Below are positions 36,412-49,572 of a stretch of DNA of 64,000 nt, piece after piece; the first letter of the stretch is position 1; each line of letters opens with the position of its first letter. The notes beneath the pieces were generated by a model. The model saw only the letters and a list, made by a program, of their open reading frames with translations, did no database searches and was not told where the DNA came from. Source of the DNA: Climacium dendroides (taxonomy: Eukaryota > Streptophyta > Bryopsida > Hypnales > Climaciaceae); assembly GCA_950106755.1 (NCBI GenBank), contig OX467088.1:8912001-8976000 (forward strand), in the 5' to 3' direction. The translations under genes and the position numbers were made by a program.

Positions 36412-37600
36412 TGGTGATTAACCAGGGCCTTTTGGGGGCCAAAAAACACTCAAAACTGCCATTTTTATTACAAAGAGTAAATAGATTTGAAAATTGTTTT
36501 TCTCTCATATTTAACCTTGGAATCTTACACCTAACTAGTATGAAAATGTGTGGAATAAATTTCAAAAAATTTGACTGCAGAGGTTGCAAGATATTTGTAT
36601 TTAAAGTGTAGAAAACAAGTTTTTTTTGCACATTGTGATACTAGATTATTGACTTTGAACCTTTGAAACCTAAACTTTTTGCACTATAGTAGGTACTAGA
36701 TACTAGATAGAAGGAAAATCTAAATTATTAATATCTTGAAGATGGAATTAAAATACACTAATATCAATGGTGAGATTGTTCTAGCAAGCAAACTTAACCA
36801 TTTGGAACTTCATCATTTGAAAAATTGTAGAAATTGCATTTAGAATTGAATCCTAGAAGTTATTTTTTCTAAAAGATGTTTGGATTGCCCAATAACAAGG
36901 TTGTCTATAACTTTCTCATAACAAATCCAAATGAAATGAATCAAAGCTTTCCATGTATAGTAAACTTGCCAATCGACACACAAAGAAAAATTTCAAATCT
37001 TTTTCGATACAAATATAGAGACTTGCATGTTTTGAGATTTGGTGTGATTATTGAATGTTATGTTAAGATTCACTTTAAACATAGAATGCGATAAAAATTC
37101 TTCCTACAAATTTTATTGCAAATTAAAGGTGATAAACCTAAAACCTAGTTAAAAATTTCTTATAACCCTTCACTGCATAGTGTACAGTATTTGGACGGTG
37201 ATAAAAGATTTTGTTCCCATTACAATTAAGTTGGTAGTTGAATCAAGCGCGAATTGGCAACAGTTGTTGTTTGGCTCTTGGATGTATGTAGTAATTGGTT
37301 GGTTTTCTCGACTACTTTATTTGAGACAAAGATAAAATCTATGTGAAAAAAATTAAAAATTAAAAAAATTATATTTTTGAATATTTTTTTGCTACCTAGT
37401 CCATTCTATTTTAAGCTTATGTGGACATAACTTTTGTTTCTAGGCACCAATTGAAATAAAATTATATTCCTACAAAAATAATTAGTTTTTCTATCTTTAA
37501 AAAAATTTCAAAAAGTCATAACAAATGAGACTCTAGGTACCTACTCAAAATTCCATTTGCCCACCAAAGGAAAAATGGTCCTTTATGTTTAAATATCTAA
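36412..37600 (+). mobile_element. Repeat module copy, plus orientation
   Basis: Begins gtgattaaccagggcc and follows the family order. The 3' part around 37435-37590 (gcaccaattgaaataaa, ggtacctactcaaaattcc, atggtcctttatgtttaa) gives a nearly complete 3' end. About 250 bp in the middle near 37228-37430 differ from other copies. Confidence 0.55.
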
Positions 37601-40600
37601 AATATTCTATAGCTCACTATTTGCATTAAAAGACTCATTACGAAATGCTAACCCCTAACCGCTTTGAAGTCCATATTTTGGATGATAAATAGAAGGCTTC
37701 CAACCAACGTTTTGTTCAAATACTATTCATTCATCTACAACATTACTTGAATCTTTAAAGGCAATCTTACTTTACAATTAATTTGATGAAAGTATAGTAA
37801 ATATTATATTCATATTCAAATATATGTAAAAATTTGCAAAATTTTAAATAAAGATTCTAGTATTTAAAGGATTGACAAGGAATGATCTTTGAGCTACTAC
37901 AGAAAGCATGTTGAGGTGTCTTTCCTTATGTTATTTATACAAATAAATGTAGGAGATTGGATTTTAAACCTAGGTTTATTCTCTCGAGAAGTATAGTCTT
38001 TGAATTTCTTCCCACTATGCAGTACAATCATGAGTGCGCAAGAGATGTCTTGATATGAGCCTTAGCTCTAATAAGTCCTCAAATTTGATGAGCCACTTGC
38101 AAGTTGTTTGATTAGGAGGAACTTGGATTATATAGAAAGAAGAAAGAATGAATCAATGATGCCCTCTAAATATTTTAGAAGACTTATATAATCTATTTTG
38201 TTATTTTAAAAGTGGTCTTGGTATCTTTATGTAAGCACTCTAGGTCTAATTACAATTGTCTTTTAAGAGGTTTCACTACATGAGTAGAAATTCAATAAAG
38301 AGGCAGGAGGCCTACATTAGTCTATTTGCAAATAGCTACCACAATAGAAGAATGTTCAAAATTATAACAATTTTTTCATTAAGGCATATTTTTCGTATCC
38401 TATGCAATATATGAACTATGACATGGCAATGAAAAAATTATTGCTCTTTATTGGGCACTATTCCACGATATATATTGTTCTCGAATTGAAAACTATTCAA
38501 GCCCTTGAAGAATTTTTATCATAGATGGAGATACTTCTTTCAATCTAAAAATGTACCTTTTTTTCTTTGTCAAGTTCTCCCTTCTCTCCTAGTCATTTGC
38601 TTGGTCAATCAATTCTTTTGACATCAACCACACTAATCTCTCTAATATTATAAAAGTCCCATATAAGTTTACACATTGTTTTTTTCTAAAATAATGGTCT
38701 TCCAATGGGTTTAAGGATGTTGTGTATAGTTCTAATACCATAAAACTTGAAAAGTGATTTTGCACTAGTGCCATACTATAGGATATTCACATAATATCCT
38801 TCAACTGGAAGAGGTGAATTTTTTTTTATAAAATAGAAAATCTTCATAATCCTAGAATAAATATGCATCCACCTTTTAGACTAAAGTAAGAAATTCTTTA
38901 CTTTTTGGTCTCTTTGCTACTACTTCTTCCAACCATGAAGAACAAACCTTCTCTAAATCCCTTAGTTTGATGGCTTGGGAGGCGTTATATAGTTTGAATG
39001 TGAAAGCTCCAAGCAATAGAAAGTGGGAAGGCAAGTTATATGTGATATTCTAAAATGTCACTGGAGAGAAGATTACATTGAAGATTGAAGTACAAATGTA
39101 TCCTACTAGCTAGCATAAAATTGTTGTGTCTACAAATTATGGCATAAACATATACAATACAATACAATAATGTTTTATTGTGCCCTAGTTTAATACTAGT
39201 GTCACCTTGGTAAATTAGTCTCACAAGCACTAGCACTAAGAAAATCACTACCGTAGGTATAGGATAGCTTTGCCATTGCCCAAACAAATAATTAATTAAT
39301 TTGAAGCTTTAAGATTTGTCACCTAATAATGGAATTTTTTGAAATTTTAATTTTTGGATGAATAAATAATGATAGTTTTACCTTTCATCCAACATTTTAC
39401 TTAGATTGTCCACCCTAATACAATTGCTCACTTCATCCATAAGTCTCTTGCATAGTTTTAAAAGTCACTTAATGTATGTAGAAAAATGAGAAGACAAGCT
39501 ATGTATACAAGTGGGATTGTAAGAGGCAAAACAATCTATATGGGATAGGTGTGTAAATTAGGATTAGTCAAAAGTAGAAATTGTATTCAAAATAGAATTG
39601 CAAGCTTCTTTTAGTCATAGTAAAATAACTTTTATAAATAACTTTGAACTACATTAATGTGGAAAATCAAGATAAATTTCATTTCCATATTTATTTTTTT
39701 GACATTTCAAGCCTTCAAAGTTATGGATGAAGTTCATTGACGGTTGCAGAGGCATTTTCTTTGGCATTTTCAAACATCTTCTGTGAATTTTGTTCATAAC
39801 TTTATTTTGAAAATTTCAAATCTCAATTGAATTTTTGAAGTTGAAAGCTCGATTGATTTTCCAACTTCTTATGATTAAATTTTTTTTAAAAATTATTTTA
39901 TTATTGGTATGCCAAAATGAGGTCTAAAATTCTACTTTAAATACTATTCATATGTTTTGATAATAAGAGGTCAAGCTTTCATCTTCAAATTATTCCACAC
40001 CCTTTGGAGATTCATGAAAGACAATGGAATTTATTATAAAAATGACCTCTTCACTTTTCATCCTCACAAAATGTCAATGAAGTAATTCCTTTACTTGGTC
40101 ATCAAATTTTTTTCTAATGGTAGATGGTCAAAAATAATGATGGATTGGGATTTGCACATAGATTTTTTCTTCTCACCTTGAAGTCTTTATTTATTTGATT
40201 TTTTACTCATGTGTTGTAATTTCTAAACATTTCTTCATTCTTTTTATGTTTTCATCTTTTTTAACAAATGTTTGGCATAACTTTCAAATTAATTTGCCAT
40301 CAATTTTTTGAAGGATTTTTATAGCAAAGCTACCCTACACATATGTTATGTTTAATTTTCTTATACTACTTTTTCAACATAACATTGTCTCCTTGTAAGG
40401 TGTTTATTTTTGGTGATTTATTGTTTCAATTACTTACACTATTTAAGTTAGTTTGGATCAATCCATCTATAAATGTGCCAATGCAATGAGGGCACAAAAA
40501 TCCAACCAATTTTTTTGGTGGTGAATTTTTCTCAAAGTCTAACTTGCTTTTAGCATTGACCCCTCTAAACACTAAGAAAAATGTTTGAGAAAGTGGATGA

Positions 40601-40779
40601 AATTACAAAACCTTCTCAAGCAAATACAAGACTTGCCAATTTTTAGATGAAAGCTACTTACATTAGATAATTTTGTGGATGAATGTCCATAAATGGATGA
40701 TTCTATCCATTTTTTTCCTTCCTTGCATGCATTTCAAGTTGCAAGTTGCTTTAAGGTAGGAGGTTCTAAAAGCTCACAA
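37601..40779. other. AT-rich non-coding, unit B
   Basis: Up to about 38487 it belongs to roughly 1.26 kb missing from unit A at 14035, with caatt/gaatt microhomology at the edges. From 38488 it is collinear with 14036-16324. No gene recognised. Confidence 0.5.
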
Positions 40780-40892
40780 GCTCTAAAATCACCCACCTCC
40801 TCAAATGTACACTATTTGTATATGTTGCTTTTTTTTTAGCCTTCAACAATGTACAAATAGTGTACATTTGAGCATGTGGGCGATTTTAGACC
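40780..40892. repeat. Foldback with 41-bp arms, unit B copy
   Basis: Arms 40780-40820 and 40852-40892 match inverted at 37 of 41 positions. The inner 20 bp (caaatgtacactatttgta) are perfect here, whereas in unit A the outer part is the better paired. Confidence 0.7.
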
Positions 40893-41842
40893 CCTATGCC
40901 ATTTCAACTTCAAAATTTCATAACTAATTCTGCAAAGCTCCAAAAAATATATAGCAACTTGGGTTAGATGCCAATTCGACTTGTCTTTTAAGGGAAATTT
41001 TCCAAAAAAATTTCCAAGATGATTCACCTCCACAAAATTCAGTTTCAGCTCTTAAATGGGCAATTTATAGACCTCCTACCTTACCTTACCAACAACAACC
41101 AAACCAAAAAATTGGGTGCTCAAGTCTCTAGTGTTCCAAAAAAGACACGCTACTCCTTGCATCGATCGCCGAATGGCTTATCGATCGATCTGCCTCAGTT
41201 TCACGTGCTTTGCAGCCCGGTGGATTCAAGCAATGGGCTCTAGCTACGTACAGTTGCTCGATCAGCCCACAGCATTGCACGTACTGTTGTTCGATCAACA
41301 ATGGGTAAATTCCACTCTTGTTCGATCAACAATGGCCTAAAGAATGTGGTGATATATTAAAAGAGATCACAGTTTCACAGAAACGATCTCTTCTTTCAAC
41401 ACCAACAATCGTAACATCACAAGCATGCAAATTCTCTACTTAAAGTCGAGCTAGCTACGAAAGAATCAAAATTGAAGCAATTAAAATCTGAAACATTCCT
41501 TTCAAGCTGGCCGCTTCACCTGTTGCTATTAATTTTGCAACGAAATCATGTGCCACAAAACAGACAAATAATGCTAGTACACGTGAAGAATGTCACTTGC
41601 GATTGCAGAGAGTGGTCTCTAATTAATTAATTAGCAGCTACTTTCAACCTCCACAGTCGATCGACTAGCACTTGTGGGCAACTGTAGCCTCAACAAATCG
41701 ATTGTAGCCTATTGCAAATTCTAAGTCTTTCACAAATCCAATCCCTCAAAACATGTACAACAACGTAACAGGGTCATGTTCACACCTCTTAATTACAACA
41801 CGGCGTTGAGGCGGATTCCAAACTAAACTGTGTGCGAAAAAG

Positions 41843-42134
41843 CTAGATCGAGTTATATATTCCATGGCGTATCAATTCAATCAAATTGTCAGAGATTGAA
41901 AGCAATATCAGCCTGCAAGCCAAAGCCTTCTTCTTTTTCAGTTGTGCCTCGGTGAATGGTTCGCTGTCGATTGTGACTGGAAATACAGTGTGAGTTTGTT
42001 CTTCGTCCGTGATCCCCGAATACCCTTCCGCTCTGAGCATTGCTTTCATCTAGCTTGAGAGACCAAACGTAATAATTTGATAAGCCTTTCAAATTGTCTG
42101 CTTCTCTAAATGCTACACTGGATCCTTCCGCCAT
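41843..42134 (-). pseudogene. Ty1/copia gag N-terminal fragment with a frameshift
   Basis: Starts ATG at 42134 (MAEGSSVAFREADNLKG, then NYYVWSLK) and continues in another frame from 42049 (MKAMLRAEG, FPVTIDSEPFTEAQLKKKKA, LILLSISDNLIELI). This is the usual opening of copia gag. A CTAG insertion at the join shifts the frame and is shared with unit A, so it predates the duplication. A stop at 41843 ends the fragment. No nucleocapsid, protease or pol sequence follows. Confidence 0.75.
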
Positions 42135-42288
42135 CTCTACGATTTCAGTATGTCAACTCTTGGAGCAGTGCTTCACTAGCTTAGGTTGATCTCTCTTTCT
42201 TTCAAACTACTCTGATTCTCAAATACATCAAAGATCGTTTTCTACAAATCTAAACTTTGGTGCGTCGCTAGTTCTATTTGCTAGTCTC

Positions 42289-42636
42289 GCTCTGATAGCA
42301 TGTTGAATAAATTGACTGTCTGTAAGACTGCTTGTAAGACAAGCGTATGAATTGAAAGAGGACAAACGAATAAATACATATGATGAGATCGATCGATGAA
42401 ACTACAATAACTGTACTATGTGATCTGTCTATACAATGAAAACTCGTGAGTGAAGTCTTATTGACGCTGAGAGCGTTATCCAACACCCAACATTGACAAA
42501 TTGCCATGCCTATGCGTAACACCCTGCCGAAATCTCTTAACGCGTAGGGGTTCAAAACTGCAGTATCGATCTTCAAGTGTTCATGTACTGTTACAATTCG
42601 TTCACATAAACCTGCTCGTCCACAGTATCTCTTACA
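42289..42636 (-). mobile_element. Copia LTR and primer-binding site, unit B
   Basis: The minus-strand LTR ends TTCAACA at 42301. The next bases, TGCTATCAGAGC (42300-42289), differ by one base from the initiator-Met tRNA primer site. gag starts 155 bp further. The outer end at 42636 (TGTAAGAG on the minus strand) is a guess from the TG...CA rule. Only one LTR is present, so this is the 5' fragment of an element. Confidence 0.65.
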
Positions 42637-43349
42637 AGCTCATATGATCGAGAGTGGCGTGGGAAATACCTTCCACCAAAATTAATTGTCAGGTGCGTAC
42701 ATTTTGCAGAATCGCCTTGATTGACATCACCAGGCGTCAGTCACCATGTCTGATCGAAGCCATGATCAGCTTTGTAATTGTGGGAATTTCAATCGTGGCA
42801 TCTTCAATCAAAGGGGACAAAATCACGAAGATAACTGAAGTAAGAACCAATCCTCCTTAACTGAATTGTAGTCATTGCGAAGCTTAATTTCCAAGCGTCC
42901 GACGCCTAGCTCGACGTAAGGTCACTTGACTTTCATTAAGCTTGTACCAGGACGCCATGGCCTGGATCAATGTGACCTCGCCGGATTGCCAAATTTCTAT
43001 TTCAAACCATGGATCAAACCCCACAGTTCGATCAATTGGCATTGGAGAATTGATGCAAACATACACCTAGTTAGCAGCTTGCCCGTAGACTGCAGCTACA
43101 AGAACATCAGTTTAATTTCTTGTTAGATATGAGAGCATGAGTGCATTGGGTTGCAGAGCAGGATAGCTAGTACAAAATGAGACTATTGAACTTACACCCT
43201 AAACCCTGAAAACCCTGTAACTCTGTTTGTGTTTATTCACGCAGCAGCATCTAAGAGACTTAATTTTAGGGTACACCACGTAACTATTTGAACTTCACAA
43301 ATTCACAATATATTCATCATACTACTAAAATCATAAGAAAATCATAAGT

Positions 43350-43500
43350 TTCTCTGTAATATCACAAATACTGAAATAGAGTAGCAGTTCACAATCACCT
43401 CTGTAATATCACTCTTTACAAAAAGTGACATTATAGAAATAATATAGTCGTTGCAATTGAGGTGATATTAAAGAGGATTGATATGGTGATATTATAAAAG
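43350..43500. repeat. Small foldback in unit B specific sequence
   Basis: CCTCTGTAATATCAC (43398-43412) is inverted at 43462-43476 (14 of 15), and a second weaker pair lies at 43351-43365 and 43486-43500. The surrounding ~0.6 kb (43318-43913) is absent from unit A. It could be a MITE, but no target duplication is evident. Confidence 0.4.
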
Positions 43501-44849
43501 TAGCAATTCCATTACTTTTCTTGGCTTTATACTTCTTTTGCATTTCTATGATTTTGTGCTTTTGTGGGCTTTGAATTAAATTGTTTACAAAGCTTTTGAG
43601 ATTTACAAGTTTTTCCTTTAAATTCTTTTATTTGGGACGCCATTGTTTGTAAAAATTGAGTCAAATTTCTAATGCATTCTAATGTATGTGTATCTTTTAC
43701 CGTATTTATCATTGCATGTATTTCATTCATCATTCATTAAATTTCTATTGTTTATTTTAGTATATGCTTATTTATTAAAAAATTATATGAAGATTTTAGT
43801 AATTTTTATCTAAAAATTTATTGAAATTCTTGCTTTGCATTCTATCTAATACATAAAACTTCTAATGAAATTCTAATGGTAAATGCGTAGCATAGTAAGC
43901 GCCAATTGTTAGTAAATATTTTGAAAATTAGAAAACTATTCAGGGGAGGACTTTTTTTTCTTTAAATTCATGATTTTCAATTGTCATTGTGTTAAAAATA
44001 ATCTCAAATGTTGATTCCACCTAGAAGTATGTTGAATTGCTTAAAGTCGTTGTAGGAGATTGGAGTGCCACCTTAACCTTTACAATCTCTTCAAACTTTA
44101 CCCTTAGAGTGTGCTTGAAATCTATACAATCCTAGACTTTAGAGCTTTGTGAAGGTGAATCATAATTTTTGGCACCCATAATTGTGCCAATTAAACAGAA
44201 TTGTGCATTTTCACCCTTCTCCTTTCCTACCATGCTAATGGAATACCGCCATTTTAACAAAACAACAATTTTTTTTCCCTATAAAATTTCACACAACATA
44301 TACCCAAGGAGTAGCTTGAAGGCCCAACAATTTTCATAACTTTTGACTACATGGTTAAAAAGTTATTCAATGACATGTAATTTCTCGGGCAACTCAAAAA
44401 GTTTATTTAAAATAAAATTGACTTATTTTCCTCAATTTATATAAATGTGAAAAGCTTCCAATTTAATTAACAAGATGAAAGTTACAAGGAGTTTTAGTTT
44501 GCAAGGAGTTATGAATTCTCTACACTAACATAAACGTTGAAGTCTTTTATTTAATTCAATTTTCAATATTTTTTGAAAAAACTAAAGGAAAGGATGTAGA
44601 TTGTTTATCACAACATTACAACCATTGGAATTGGCAATTTTCAATTCTATAACTAAATTCTTAACAATTTAGTATTTTGAATCATTCTTTACTTCTTTCT
44701 ACTTACTATTTTTTTTTCTATATGTTTTACAATTCCAAATGATCTAAAAATTTTCAAGTATGTAGCCAACTTGCCTTGAAAAATGAATCTAAAGAAGCAC
44801 CATCAACATGGACATTTTTTCATTTCGATGTGACCTTGTGAAGTGCAAG
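43501..44849. other. AT-rich non-coding, unit B
   Basis: To about 43913 unit B specific, with a 68-codon minus-strand frame at 43527-43733 that I do not recognise. Beyond that it is collinear with 18790-19660 of unit A. Confidence 0.45.
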
Positions 44850-45727
44850 TGCATAGTTTCTAGAGCAAAGAGCAAAAAAAATTACTACTGTTTATTTTGC
44901 ATATCTAACCACAAAATCTCATACTAGACTAGTATAAAAATGTTTAAAAGAGATTTCAAAAAACTAATTGTGTAAATTGCAAAATATATACATTTAAAGT
45001 GAAGGAAATGAATTATTTTGCACCTTGCTCAACTACATTTTTTGGCTTTGAACCTCATACCTTATAATTTTTGGTCTATTAATTTTGAATTTCTAATTTT
45101 ATATAGTAAAAAATGGGTTGAAAGTCTACAAATTTTTTTAAAAAGAAAAAAGAAAATTTGGTTTCATTCATTAAAAAATTGTTAAATTGAAGTATGGTCA
45201 AGATTGAAGGAAAATCTAAATTATTAATAGCTTTAAGATGGAATTGAAATACACTAATCTTAATGGTGAGACTTTTATAGCTAGAGATCTTAATCTAACA
45301 GAAATATTTTTTTTTTGAGAAATTATGAAAATTGAGGTTAGAAATGAATCGTACAAGTTATTTTTTCAAAAAGATGTTTGATTGCCTGAAAAACAAGATT
45401 GTCCATAACTTTCACATAACAAATCCAAATGGAATAAATAAAAGATTTTCAAGTACAAAAATATAATATATATCCAAACAAATTAATTTAATTTTTTACT
45501 TTAATTTTTTTTAAAGGTTTTTTCTACCCATTGAACTAAAAAAAGACTTTTGTGCTATAACTTTTGCTCCCAAGCTCCAATTGAAATAAGGATTATATTT
45601 TTGGGAAGCTAATGTGTTTTTTTATCTTAACAAAAAGATTAAAAAAATCACAACAAATATTTAGACCATGGGAACCTACCCAAAATTCATTCTGTCTCTA
45701 ACAAGACAATGGGACTTTAGGGATTAA
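44850..45727 (+). mobile_element. Repeat module copy, plus orientation, 5' end lost
   Basis: Starts abruptly at tctagagcaaagagc through a deletion relative to unit A. The 3' end is intact: gggactttagggaTTAA at 45711-45727. Confidence 0.6.
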
Positions 45728-46327
45728 AGTTATTTTGCTTGTTCTAGATAGCAATTGAAATCCAAATTTGACCAATTTGCAATGTCACAAAGCACAATAG
45801 GAATATCACTTTGGAATTGAAAATTAAGGCCAACAAGAAGATCATTTTGGAACAAAGGAAGTATTGTTTCAAGGGATATTGAACTATAGATTCCCCTATT
45901 TTTAGTTATGGATAAATAGTTTTATTGTTGTGTAATTTAGATACTACAATTCTCTATTATAAATGATGTTACACCCTTTCAATGAATACATGTATTTTCA
46001 TCTATATTTTGCATATTTCATCCATATCAATGGATGAAAATAGCTTTCCTACTCTATTGTACATCACTTTGTGTGTTGTTTAAAAATCATGAAAAAATTA
46101 CTAGAGTCTACTAGTAGAAAATCCAAATTATCCTTGTAGTGCTCATACAAAATCAATTGAAAGGTATTTAAGGCCTAAGGGACCAAGACTATATTGTCAC
46201 CAAAAATGCTCTAAAACTGCCATTTCTAGTATAAATATCAAATTTTTGGAAAAAAAAATTTGGACACATGTAGATATAGGATCTTGTATAATGCTAACTA
46301 GAAAATATTTGGAAAAAATTTCAGAAA
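45728..46327. other. AT-rich end of unit B
   Basis: Contains the empty site of the unit A foldback MITE near 45950 and a partial repeat module from about 46160. No gene recognised. Confidence 0.5.
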
Positions 46328-47999
46328 TTTTCACCATGTGGATTGAAAGATATCACATTAGAAGTATTGAACAAGAACATTGAAGATTTTTATTGAGCAA
46401 AAAATTGGACAACTACACTTCACAATATTGCATTGGTATGAAAAATGTCCAGAATGGTGGTGCTTCTTTAGATTCATTCTTCAAGACAAGTTGGCTACAT
46501 ATTTGAGAATTTTTAGATTATTTGAAATTGTATAACATATAGGGAAAAAATAGTAAGTAGAAAGATGTAGAGAATGATTCAAAATAGTGTTAACAATTTA
46601 TTGATAGACTTGAAAAATGCCAATCCCAATGGTTGTAATGTTGTAATAGACAAATCTACATCAAATCTTTTTATTTTCTTGCAAAAGTATTGAAAATTGA
46701 GTGAAATAAAGGACTTCAAAATTTTATTTTAGAGTAGAAAATCCATAACTACTCACAAACTCATGCACAAACTAGAACCCCTCATAACTTTTGACTCATT
46801 GATCAAAATGAAATGATTCAAAGATTTTCATGTGTATATAAATATAGAAATTAAATTTTAATTTTTTGTTTATGAAAAAAGTGATTTTTTAAATCTACCT
46901 TGACTACCCATTTACGAAAAATAGTAATATATTAGGCTATAACTTTTGATCCATATTTCCAAATGTCCTAACTTATAGTGCACATGAAAGATATTCCTAA
47001 TCCACATCTCTTCTATTAAAGTTTGAACCAAAAACATGTAAATCTCAAATCATTTGTACTTGCCCCAAATCGCTATTTTGCCAAATTTAGTCCATTGGCC
47101 CTCTCGGGGTTAACTTCATTGTGAAACTATGTGGACATGTATTATAGTATTTGAAAATAAGATCATATGATTGTATTTTCAAATATAGTTGTATAAACTA
47201 TTTTGTACAATTTATGTACAATTCCACTTAATATTTCAAAAATATTTATTTTGTAATGAATTTTGTTGCACCTATGCTATAAAACTTGATGGTTAAAGTT
47301 AAATTTTAGATTTCTCAATTGAAACTAGAATTAAATTTCTTGATTAGTCCAATGTGATGTTTATCCTTGTGAAAAAACATCACATTGATTTATACGATTT
47401 TAATATAGCTATGAGAATATCCACAAATTCATTAAAAAAATATTAGTTTAGCTAAAATCAAAAACAAAATCAGATGTCAATTGAAGGGCATTTAATTTTT
47501 TTAAATCATTTAAAAAGTTACATTTTGTACTTAAAATCTAATTAATTTAGTGATGGGCCAAAATTTAGTTTTCAATTGCTTAGAAATAAACAAATGTATC
47601 GTTGATGTTCAAATCCTCATTATTTTTCTCAAATAGTAATTTGTGATACTAACTTCATATTCAATACTTTGTATTCATTTGCTTATTAAAAAAATTTAGC
47701 ACTTCAATTTTAACTGGGAACAAAGCAATAGAAAGACAACTTGATGTGTCTAACAAATAAATAATTTCATAAATTAAATGAATGGCTTTTTCTTGTTTGA
47801 GTGTGAAAGGATTTTAAATGGTACTATTTAGTCACGTACTGCTAGGTTTTGACGCTCAATTCAACCAACTGATAGTACTTAATAAGACTAATTTATCAAA
47901 AGTACACTATTTCAAATTAATCTGTAACTAAATTTTAAAAATTTAGTATTTCGAATCATTATCTACTTCTTTCTACTTGTTATGGGTGAAACCTTTAGA
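46328..47999. other. AT-rich non-coding start of unit C
   Basis: Paralogue of unit A 5-3040 without the solo-LTR insertion and with a ~450-bp deletion at about 47793 (A 2398-2850). No gene recognised. Confidence 0.55.
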
Positions 48000-48840
48000 A
48001 ATTTTTTCATGAGATAGAAAAACTTATTAGCTTCATGGGAATATAATTTTCATTTCAATTGTTGCTTGTGAGCAAAAATTAAACCACAAAAGCCCAAATT
48101 TTCACTCAATGGACAAACAAATAAGTCCACAAAAATTTGTGGTTCATTTTTTAATTTTTTTTATAGATCATATTTTTGTCTATATGTAAAGCTTTGATTC
48201 GTTCCATTGGAATTAGTGATGTGAAAGATATGAACAATCTTGCTTTTTAGCCAATCTAAACATCTTCTTGAAAAAATAACTTATAGGATTCATTTCTAAA
48301 TGTAGTTTTCACAATTTTCCAAAAAAAAGTGTTTAACAAGGTTAAGTTTTCTTGCTAGAACCATCTCACTATTGGAATTATTGTATTTCAATCCCATCTT
48401 AGAGCTATTAACAATGTAGTTTTTCTTTCAATCTTGGACCTACTTCTATTTAACAATTTTTTAGGGAATGAAAATCAATTGAGTTTTCTATAAAATATTT
48501 TTCCTAGACTTTCAACTCAATTCTTTGATACCATTTTTTCTTTAATGCAAAATCTTTAATGCTAAAGAATTTCACAAATGGTAGTCCAAGTCATCTGAAA
48601 TTATAGGCTAGTGTTCTAAATGAATAAATAAACTTTGAATGCTAATATCTCTCAATCTCTATGGTCAAACTTTATGAAATTTTTACCTTGTGATCTCAGA
48701 TAAGTACAATATAGGATCCTATGGTTAGATTCTAAATTTTTGTTTGTTTGTTTGTTTAATTCCTTGAAGAAATGCAATAAAAATGATAGATTTGAATGTT
48801 ATTTGACAAAAAATAATGGCCTCGGGTCTTAAGGGTTTGA
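48000..48840 (-). mobile_element. Repeat module copy, minus orientation, unit C
   Basis: Counterpart of 3040-3892. It ends gcctcgggtcttaaggg then TTTG on the plus strand. Confidence 0.5.
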
Positions 48841-49317
48841 GTGTTGTTACCTTCTGTAGTCTAATGAAAAATAAATGAGAATGTACAACATGTTAAAATG
48901 GATATGTTGCTAAATTTTTTGAATAAAATAAAATGTTTCATCTTCCTAAATAGCCTAGTTGAGGGGAAAAATTATATTGTGTGTGTCATGTGTCGTGTAT
49001 TTACAAGGCTTGATTCATGAAACTTGTGGAATTTAATGATTACAATATAAGATTCTTGGAATATGAAGTTGATTGTTGTAAAAACCAAAGGTAGTGTAAT
49101 TAGTCAAAATCAAAGAAAGCATGTCATTGTCAAATGTCAATTTTATGACTATTTAAGGTTTCAAGAGCCCACAATATAAGAAATTTCAAAATATCAAAGT
49201 ACCATATTTTGTGATACAAGTGGAAGTATAAAATTGTAGTTGTATAATGATAGTAAATTTGCAACCAATGTAAAAGCACAATAAAAGTAAAAGTATAACA
49301 AACACAAAGTAAAATCA
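48841..49317. other. Non-coding upstream region of the ORF, unit C
   Basis: Collinear with 3893-4371 of unit A, a few substitutions. No gene recognised. Confidence 0.45.
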
Positions 49318-49397
49318 AAAGTAAAATCATTGTTTCTAAAGTAAAATCATCGTTTTCAAAGTAAAAGAATTGTTTCCAAAGTAGAAGCATTGTTCTT
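49318..49397. repeat. 20-bp minisatellite, 4 copies
   Basis: Four units starting at 49318, 49338, 49358 and 49378. The first and last units correspond to the first and last units in A, so whole units have been gained or lost inside the array. Confidence 0.9.
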
Positions 49398-49405
49398 GCC
49401 TAATG

Positions 49406-49413
49406 TATAAATA
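49406..49413 (+). promoter_or_regulatory. TATA box candidate for the unit C ORF
   Basis: TATAAATA 8 bp after the minisatellite and 160 bp before the ATG, as in unit A. Confidence 0.5.
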
Positions 49414-49572
49414 AGAAATCAATCTCATATTAAAAATACAACTTATTCCTTCTTTTCATGGACTGTTTTTGTGTTGAATTTGCTTATGCATTAGAACTCA
49501 TTCACTATTGAGTAAAGGCAAGGTTTCATTGTGAGGTAAATTCCAATCATTTGAAAAGCGTGATTACAAAAA

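Larger units (their letters stand above)
41100..43317. other. Moderately GC-rich island with a copia 5' remnant, unit B
   Basis: Counterpart of 16660-18740. It additionally has about 70 bp near 43190-43260 containing accctaaaccctgaaaaccc, which resembles plant telomere repeat units but is too short and irregular to call. Two ttgttcgatcaacaatgg motifs lie about 30 bp apart near 41285-41335. Confidence 0.5.
22357..46327. repeat. Tandem unit B of the array
   Basis: Direct-orientation paralogue of unit A, about 23.97 kb long. Landmarks are collinear with A. Relative to A it lacks the solo-LTR insertion, about 1.39 kb (A 2804-4194) and about 0.42 kb (A 4217-4632, which includes the minisatellite and TATA box). 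It keeps 618 bp at 29076-29693 and about 3.1 kb at 31005-34080 that A has lost, and it has about 1.26 kb extra near 37228-38487 and about 0.6 kb near 43318-43913. Confidence 0.85.

Noticed and set aside
43197..43220. Interstitial telomere repeat (CCCTAAA-like)
   Set aside because: Only about two irregular units; chance similarity cannot be excluded.
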